Origin: Crocinitomicaceae bacterium
GTDB lineage: Bacteria > Bacteroidota > Bacteroidia > Flavobacteriales_D > Crocinitomicaceae
Direction of reading: 5' to 3'
DNA: 11,264 nucleotides
NCBI GenBank assembly: GCA_015662935.1
Contig: DQTF01000006.1
Coordinates: 1 to 11,264 of the forward strand
In this document: one piece after another, positions 5,655 to 11,264 of the stretch
Layout of the letters: each line of letters opens with the position of its first letter
Numbering within the stretch: the stretch's first letter is position 1
Position numbers and translations under genes: made by a program
The notes under the pieces: generated by a model
The model's database searches: none
Told to the model about the DNA's origin: nothing
What the model saw: only the letters and a program-made list of their open reading frames with translations

Positions 5655-8600
5655 ATGTTATTAAGATTAAACTTATTATTTGTAAGCCTTTTACTATCAT
5701 TGACTTACGGTTTTTCTCAGTCAGGTCTAGGTACAATTAAAGGTACTGTAAAAGACACAGACACAAAGCAACCAATTCCTTTTTCTAAAGTCCTTTTAAT
5801 GAAAGATGGACAGGTGAAAGGTGGAGCAAACACAGATTTCGATGGTAATTTCCAAATCAATTCAATTGATCCTGGGTCTTATGATATTGAAGTTAGAAAT
5901 GAAACAGAAGGATATCGACCTCAACGTTTGGAAGGTGTGATTGTTAGTTCTAATAAAATAACTTTCTTATATGACTTAGCAATTGGTAAAGCAAAAGATG
6001 TTCAAGAGGTAGAAGAAATGAAAGTCGTAGCTTATCGTGTTCCATTAATTGATAGAGATGGTGGAGCTTCAGGAGCAACGGTTACCAGAGAGGATATTGC
6101 GAGACTTCCAGTTCGTTCCGCAGCAGATGTTGCTGGAACTGTTGGAGGTGTAAATAAATCGGAAGGGTCAGGTGCAATTAGTATTCGTGGTTCTCGCTCT
6201 GATGCAACTTATTTCTATATAGATGGTATTAAGGTGAGAGGTTCTTCGAATCTTCCTAAGTCTGCAATTCAAGAAGTTACGGTTATTACTGGTGGTTTGC
6301 CAGCTAATTATGGTGATGCAACGGGTGGTATTATTTCTATTACAACAAGAGGACCATCTGCAAAGTATTTCGGATCTATTGAAGGGGTAACTTCAGGATT
6401 CTATTTTAAAGGAGCTGATAAAGATGGTTACGATGGAAAGGTTTTCGGTTTGGATAAGTATTCTTACAACTTAGTTGAAGGGATGTTCTCTGGTCCTTTA
6501 TGGATGCAGAAAGATTCTACAGGGAAGAAGACAAAACCGAGATTAGGTTTCTTAGTTTCTGGTAATTATACAACAGCATTAGATGGGCGTCCTTTAAATG
6601 GAGGGTCTTATAGAATAAAGAAAGATGTTAGAGATTCATTATTACAGAATCCGTTAACAGTAATTCAAACGCAAACAGGACAGCAAGTTTTGTATAGTGC
6701 ATTGTATTTAAGAGAAGATGATTTTGAGAATACAAAATGGAGAATGAACGCTAGGACTTCTTCTGTTGCGGTTCAAGGTAAGATTGACGTAAATACTGGT
6801 CCGTCTATGAACTTAACTTTTGGTGGTTCTTTAAATTACGGCTGGGGAAATGTTTATTCAAGAGCAGGTTCCTTGTTCAATTTTTCAAATTTCGGAGCAT
6901 ACAAAAATACAGATTGGAGAGTTTTTGGTAGATTGACACAACGTTTTTCTAATAGAACAGAAGGAAGTAGTTCTAAGATTAAAAGTGCATTCTATTCTTT
7001 AATGGTTGATTATTCTAAGACGAAAAGAGATAGATTTGATCCAAAACATAAATATAATTTATTTAATTATGGACATGTAGGTTATTTTGATTTAGAAAGA
7101 GAAAGAACATTTACAGGAACGTCAAATGATGGTCCTGTTCAGGAGGCAGTTCCACCAGTTGTGAATGTGACATTTACTCCGTCAGAAGCAAATCCAATGT
7201 TGGCGGCACAGACGGAACAATATTTTGGCTTGTTTGATTATTCAAACTACTGGCAGACAGAATCTAGGTATAGAAATTTAAACCAAGTACAAGCGGGAAG
7301 TGGTCTTAGAAATGGAGATACTCCTTTATCAGTGTATAACATTTGGAGTAATATAGGTTCTCCTTCTAACTATTTTCAAAAAGCTGAAAATGAACAAATT
7401 CGTGTAACTGGTTCTGGAGCAGTTAATATTGGTGATCATTCAATATCACTTGGTTTTGAATATGAACAACGTTACGACAGAGGATTTACGGCAGGTGCTA
7501 ATGGGCCAGTTGGTTTGTGGAACTTAGCAAGACAATTGGTTAATGGACACATTGATAAAATTGATGATACCAACCCTACTTATACTTGGAATGCAGAACA
7601 AGGTCAAATTTACACAAGCTACGAGCCATTGAATACTGGGTATGCTTTTAATAGTGGTACCGGTCAGTATGGTGGAGATGCTCAAAATGATCAGCAATCA
7701 TTCTTTGATTATAATTTAAGAGAGTATTTGAAAGGTGAGGGATTAATTTCAAGTGGTGGAGCAGGAAATGACTTTGTGAACATAGATCAGTACGATCCTA
7801 ATATCTTTAAATTAGATATGTTCTCTCCAGATGAGTTACTAAATAGCGGAAGCTCTTATGTTTCTTATTGGGGATATGACCATACAGGTGAGAAAGTAAA
7901 AGGACAAACTGATATCCGCGCTTATTTTGAGGATTATGATGAAAACGGAAATTATAAAAGATTTGTAGGAGCTTACCAGCCAACTTATATCGCAGGATAT
8001 TTGATGGATAAGTTTTCATTTAGAGACATCGTTTTTAACGTAGGTGTACGTGTTGATGTTTTTGATGCAAATCAACCGGTTTTAAAGGATAAGTACTTAG
8101 TTTATTCTGCAAGAACTGCTGATGAAGCGAAGTCACTAGCAGCAAATGACCCTTCGTTATCATGGATTGATATTCCTCAATCAATTGGTTCTGATTATAT
8201 CGTTTATGTTGACGATGTAAATAGTCCAGGTTCAATTAAGGGGTTTAGAGATGGGGATACTTGGTTTGATGCAACAGGAACTGAAGTTCAAGATCCAAAA
8301 TTAATTGAAGGTCCTAACGGTATCGCTCCTTATTTGCGTGATCCGGGGGCTACAACTCCAAGTGCTGAAGCATTTGAAGATTACAAAGCACAAATTAACA
8401 TAATGCCAAGAATTTCATTTTCTTTCCCTGTTTCTGATGAGGCTTCTTTCTTCGCACATTATGATGTGTTGACAAAAAGACCAACGACAGGAGTGAGATT
8501 TGACCCTTATCAGTATCAGTTTATTTCAAATGGAAGTTCTACAATTAGTAATTCTAACTTGAAGCCAGAGAAAACAATTGATTACGAACTTGGTTTTCAA

Positions 8601-9452
8601 CAAGTGTTGACAAAAACATCTTCCATTAAGATTTCTGCTTTTTACAGAGAACAAAGAGACAATGTTCAATTAGTGAATGTTACAGGAGCTTATCCTCGTA
8701 CTTATAATAGTTATGGTAACAGAGATTTTGGAACTGTAAAAGGAATGACCATTTCTTATGACATGAGAAGAACAGGTAATTTAAGAATGAGAGCAAATTA
8801 TACGTTACAATTTGCTGATGGTACTGGATCTAATGCAACATCTGCTGCGGGTATTATCAATGCAGGTCTTCCAAACTTAAGAGCAATTTTACCTTATGAT
8901 TATGATCAACGTCACGCTTTTGCATTAACGATTGATTACCGTTATGGCGGAGGAGCTGATTACAACGGTCCTTCTATCGGAGATTTTAAGGTTTTAGAGA
9001 ATACAGGTTTAAACATTGTTTCTAATATTTACTCAGGAAACCCTTATTCAAGACAAATTGGAATAACAAATGAAGGAGTGTTTAGTCCACTTAATTCTGG
9101 ACTTACTGGAACAACAAATGGTTCTCGCTTACCTTGGTCTTATAGATTAGATTTACAAATTGATAGAAACTTTGATTTGGAATTTGGTAAAGAAGATAAG
9201 AAGAAAAGCGCTATGCTAAATGTTTATGTTCGTGTGACTAATTTATTGAACCAAAAAAATATTTTAGGATTGTATAGAGCAACAGGTAACTGGGATGATG
9301 ATGGATATTTAGCTGCTAGCTCTAGCCAAGCTTCAATACAAAATCAAACTGATGAGCAATCGTTTAGAGATTATTATACAATGAAAATACAGAATCCGTA
9401 TAATATTAGTGCTCCTCGCACAATTCGTTTAGGTGTTAAATTCGATTTTTAA
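5655..9452 (+). CDS. TonB-dependent outer-membrane receptor with N-terminal carboxypeptidase-regulatory-like domain
   Basis: The product is 1265 residues. Residues 1-22 form a signal peptide (MLLRLNLLFVSLLLSLTYGF, then SQ). About 26-110 is a carboxypeptidase-regulatory-like beta-sandwich (GTIKGTVKDTDTKQPIPFSK, TDFDGNFQINSIDPGSYDIE). About 123-235 is the plug, with ATVTREDIARLPVRSAADVA, SIRGSRSDATYFYIDGIKVRG and QEVTVITGGLPANYGDATGG. The remainder is a 22-strand-type barrel ending IRLGVKFDF, with the C-terminal Phe needed for outer-membrane insertion. The receptor imports a bound substrate using TonB-ExbBD energy. It has DGIKVRG where SusC proteins carry a DGVP-type motif, and it has no SusD neighbour, so it is closer to the general or Oar-like receptors. 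It is followed after 20 bp by a large exported protein. The substrate cannot be predicted. No frameshift or truncation is seen. Confidence 0.97.
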   Translation: MLLRLNLLFVSLLLSLTYGFSQSGLGTIKGTVKDTDTKQPIPFSKVLLMKDGQVKGGANTDFDGNFQINSIDPGSYDIEVRNETEGYRPQRLEGVIVSSNKITFLYDLAIGKAKDVQEVEEMKVVAYRVPLIDRDGGASGATVTREDIARLPVRSAADVAGTVGGVNKSEGSGAISIRGSRSDATYFYIDGIKVRGSSNLPKSAIQEVTVITGGLPANYGDATGGIISITTRGPSAKYFGSIEGVTSGFYFKGADKDGYDGKVFGLDKYSYNLVEGMFSGPLWMQKDSTGKKTKPRLGFLVSGNYTTALDGRPLNGGSYRIKKDVRDSLLQNPLTVIQTQTGQQVLYSALYLREDDFENTKWRMNARTSSVAVQGKIDVNTGPSMNLTFGGSLNYGWGNVYSRAGSLFNFSNFGAYKNTDWRVFGRLTQRFSNRTEGSSSKIKSAFYSLMVDYSKTKRDRFDPKHKYNLFNYGHVGYFDLERERTFTGTSNDGPVQEAVPPVVNVTFTPSEANPMLAAQTEQYFGLFDYSNYWQTESRYRNLNQVQAGSGLRNGDTPLSVYNIWSNIGSPSNYFQKAENEQIRVTGSGAVNIGDHSISLGFEYEQRYDRGFTAGANGPVGLWNLARQLVNGHIDKIDDTNPTYTWNAEQGQIYTSYEPLNTGYAFNSGTGQYGGDAQNDQQSFFDYNLREYLKGEGLISSGGAGNDFVNIDQYDPNIFKLDMFSPDELLNSGSSYVSYWGYDHTGEKVKGQTDIRAYFEDYDENGNYKRFVGAYQPTYIAGYLMDKFSFRDIVFNVGVRVDVFDANQPVLKDKYLVYSARTADEAKSLAANDPSLSWIDIPQSIGSDYIVYVDDVNSPGSIKGFRDGDTWFDATGTEVQDPKLIEGPNGIAPYLRDPGATTPSAEAFEDYKAQINIMPRISFSFPVSDEASFFAHYDVLTKRPTTGVRFDPYQYQFISNGSSTISNSNLKPEKTIDYELGFQQVLTKTSSIKISAFYREQRDNVQLVNVTGAYPRTYNSYGNRDFGTVKGMTISYDMRRTGNLRMRANYTLQFADGTGSNATSAAGIINAGLPNLRAILPYDYDQRHAFALTIDYRYGGGADYNGPSIGDFKVLENTGLNIVSNIYSGNPYSRQIGITNEGVFSPLNSGLTGTTNGSRLPWSYRLDLQIDRNFDLEFGKEDKKKSAMLNVYVRVTNLLNQKNILGLYRATGNWDDDGYLAASSSQASIQNQTDEQSFRDYYTMKIQNPYNISAPRTIRLGVKFDF

Positions 9453-9472
9453 TCGACATTATATTAGATATT

Positions 9473-11264
9473 ATGAAAAAGCAAATAATAACTTTATTTA
9501 TTGGAACTTTATTTATTCTGAGTTCAAACCATGCGTTATCATACTTAAAGTATGAAACAAAAGGTAATAATCAGAATCAAAGTACTCCTAATTATGAAAA
9601 GGGAGCAAAATGCTCACCTTCAACGGAACGTTTAACCTTAGCTTTTAATGACGTAAGCGCGTTAATTGAACAAGGTGGTAGTATGTGGCAGAATAGGTCT
9701 CAAGGGGTTGCAGCATACGAAGTTCCCAAAGGAAGTGGATTAAAAGTGATTTATGCAGGTTCTTTATGGATGGGTGGAACAGATGTGAGTGGTCAGTTAA
9801 AGATTGCAGCATTGATGTTTAGACAGAATGAAGATTTTTGGGCTGGACCTTTAACGATTACTTTAGGTTCTGGGAATTATGACCCTATAGTCCCTGTTGG
9901 AGCTGCTGCTGTTCGTGATTTCGGAGCTGCCACTATTGAAGCAGGTCAATGTGAGGCTTATGATAAGTTCTTTACTATCTCAAAAGCAGAGGTAATCAAA
10001 TTTAGTATTTGGTGGGACTGTGATAATGGAATCTTGCCAGCAGAGAGTTGTGAAGGTGTTGAAAAACCAGGGACACAAACAATGGATAGAATTAATAACT
10101 GGCCAGCTCATGGTAATGCAACATTTAATCAAGATTATTATTTAGCACCGTTTTATGACAATCCAAATGGTCCATCGGGGGTTGATTTAACGTATAATCC
10201 GGAAGATGGTGATTACCCTTGGTTTGATGATATTCTTGGTAGAGATGATATTGAATGTGGATTCGATAGAAGAATTTCTCTTTTTGGTGATGAAACGAAC
10301 TGGTGGGTTTTCAATGATGTGGGTAATATCCACGGTGAAACACAAGGAGATCCAATTGGTATGGAAATTCGTGCACAGGCTTTCGCTTTCGCCACAAATG
10401 ACGAAGTGAATAGAATGACTTTCTATAATTACGAATTAATCAATAGAGGGACACAAACCTTATTCAATACTTACTTTTCTCAGGTAGTTGATGCTGATGT
10501 TGGGTATGCTAATGATGATTATACAGGTTGTGATGTTTCTAGAGGTCTTGGTTATATGTATAATGGAGATAATGATGATGAAAACAATGGTGGTAACTTA
10601 GGTTACGGAGCTAATCCTCCTGCAGTTGGATGTGATTTCTTTGAAGGTCCATATCAAGATGCAGATGGTAGAGATAATGTAGGTCCATATTTCGATACTA
10701 TTCTTAACATTGATGTGATACCAACAGTTGCTGATGCGATTAATGATACAGGAATTGTTTACAAAGGGATTGGTTTAGGGTATTCTGATGGTATCGTCGA
10801 TAACGAACGATTTGGAATGAGAAGATTTACTTATTTTACAGGTCAAGGTGCTTCTTTCCCTCATTCAGATCCTCAAAATGGAACGCAATTTTATAATTTC
10901 ATGAGTGGTTCTTGGGCAGATGGCTCTGAAATGTATTATGGAGGTACTGGTGCTACAGGGACTTTGCCTGCAGATTATTTATTTCCTGGTGATTCAGACC
11001 CATTAAATTGGAGTACGGCTGGTCAGGTTCCTTCTTTTGACGGTTGGAGTGAAACAAATATAGATGGTAGTTTTAACAGTAATGCTCCTGGAGATAGACG
11101 TTTTGTTCAGTCTGCAGGTCCATTTACATTAAAGCCTGGTTCCGTTAATAACATTACTGTTGGTATTGTCTATGGTAGAACTGCATCAGGAAATGCCGAA
11201 GCATCAATTGATGTAATGAAAATTGCAGATACTAAAGCACAAGCATTATTTGATGCATGTTTTA
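9473..11264 (+). CDS. Large exported surface protein partnered with the TonB receptor (3' end outside window)
   Basis: An uninterrupted frame of 597 codons starts at ATG 9473, 20 bp after the receptor stop, and is still open at the window edge. Residues 1-23 (MKKQIITLFIGTLFILSSNH then ALS) look like a Sec signal peptide. There is no lipobox Cys, so it is not a SusD-type lipoprotein. The mature part is rich in Gly, Asp, Asn and aromatics, and has eight Cys (47, 160, 183, 193, 262, 353, 387, 596), an even number suited to disulfides. Notable pieces are RRISLFGDETNWWVFNDVGN, VDADVGYANDDYTGCDVSRG and YNGDNDDENNGGN; the acidic loops could bind Ca2+. It resembles conserved exported proteins of Bacteroidota that often end in a type IX secretion sorting domain, but that end is not visible, so secretion by that route is inference. 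No enzyme motif was recognised. Confidence 0.9.
   Translation, partial: MKKQIITLFIGTLFILSSNHALSYLKYETKGNNQNQSTPNYEKGAKCSPSTERLTLAFNDVSALIEQGGSMWQNRSQGVAAYEVPKGSGLKVIYAGSLWMGGTDVSGQLKIAALMFRQNEDFWAGPLTITLGSGNYDPIVPVGAAAVRDFGAATIEAGQCEAYDKFFTISKAEVIKFSIWWDCDNGILPAESCEGVEKPGTQTMDRINNWPAHGNATFNQDYYLAPFYDNPNGPSGVDLTYNPEDGDYPWFDDILGRDDIECGFDRRISLFGDETNWWVFNDVGNIHGETQGDPIGMEIRAQAFAFATNDEVNRMTFYNYELINRGTQTLFNTYFSQVVDADVGYANDDYTGCDVSRGLGYMYNGDNDDENNGGNLGYGANPPAVGCDFFEGPYQDADGRDNVGPYFDTILNIDVIPTVADAINDTGIVYKGIGLGYSDGIVDNERFGMRRFTYFTGQGASFPHSDPQNGTQFYNFMSGSWADGSEMYYGGTGATGTLPADYLFPGDSDPLNWSTAGQVPSFDGWSETNIDGSFNSNAPGDRRFVQSAGPFTLKPGSVNNITVGIVYGRTASGNAEASIDVMKIADTKAQALFDACF

Noticed and set aside
7807..8235. 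Two open frames of 66-70 codons on the minus strand within the receptor gene
   Set aside because: They lie opposite an intact barrel-coding region and have low-complexity translations typical of the antisense of AT-rich coding DNA.
10206..10409. Short open frames on both strands near 10.2-10.4 kb
   Set aside because: They overlap the continuous 597-codon frame starting at 9473, which has a signal peptide, good codon pattern and operon position.
5655..11264. Calling the receptor pair a classical SusC/SusD polysaccharide-utilisation locus
   Set aside because: The second protein has no lipobox or SusD features, and no glycoside hydrolase or sensor gene is visible.

Overview
The window looks like chromosome of a member of the Bacteroidota, probably Flavobacteriia-like. 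The support is AT-rich DNA, A-rich leaders without Shine-Dalgarno sequences, candidate TAnnTTTG-type -7 promoter elements, a very large TonB-dependent receptor with an N-terminal carboxypeptidase-regulatory-like domain, a DUF4783-nadC gene pair, and a bacterial geranylgeranylglyceryl-phosphate synthase homologue. Genus cannot be fixed from sequence reading alone. There are no rRNA or tRNA genes, CRISPR arrays or recognisable insertion sequences. No gene-free stretch exceeds 300 bases; the longest is about 230 bases.

Layout. (1) 1-2087, minus strand: rlmH (23S rRNA methyltransferase), then a polytopic membrane protein beginning at a TTG codon, then the N-terminus of a Wzx-like polysaccharide flippase that runs off the left edge. 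The last two overlap by ATGA, so a surface-glycan export segment is attached downstream of a housekeeping gene. (2) 2263-3527, plus strand: a small DUF4783 protein and nadC (NAD biosynthesis), with a nearly five-copy 8-bp tandem repeat ending two bases before the nadC start. (3) 3528-3692: a short convergent intergenic region made of low-complexity and repeat-like sequence. (4) 3693-5423, minus strand: a tight operon of a 4'-phosphopantetheinyl transferase, a GGGP synthase homologue (26-bp overlap) and a four-helix membrane protein with an FKIMHW motif similar to the GldL membrane region. (5) 5424-5654: a divergent control region with a 33-bp inverted repeat, a good candidate promoter and two identical 15-bp T-tract repeats 31 bp apart. 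(6) 5655-11264, plus strand: a 1265-residue TonB-dependent outer-membrane receptor, then after 20 bp a large exported Asp- and Cys-containing protein that is still open at the right edge (597 codons visible).

How the genes work together. The receptor and the exported protein almost certainly form one transcription unit and probably one cell-surface complex. It resembles SusC/SusD in layout, but the partner is not a lipoprotein. The PPTase-GGGP synthase-membrane protein operon combines carrier-protein activation with an archaeal-type prenyl-glyceryl-ether step, which points to lipid or envelope metabolism. The most interesting points are the receptor/partner pair with its structured promoter region, the GGGP synthase operon, and the octamer repeat in the nadC leader. 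Nothing seen requires a completely new kind of system.
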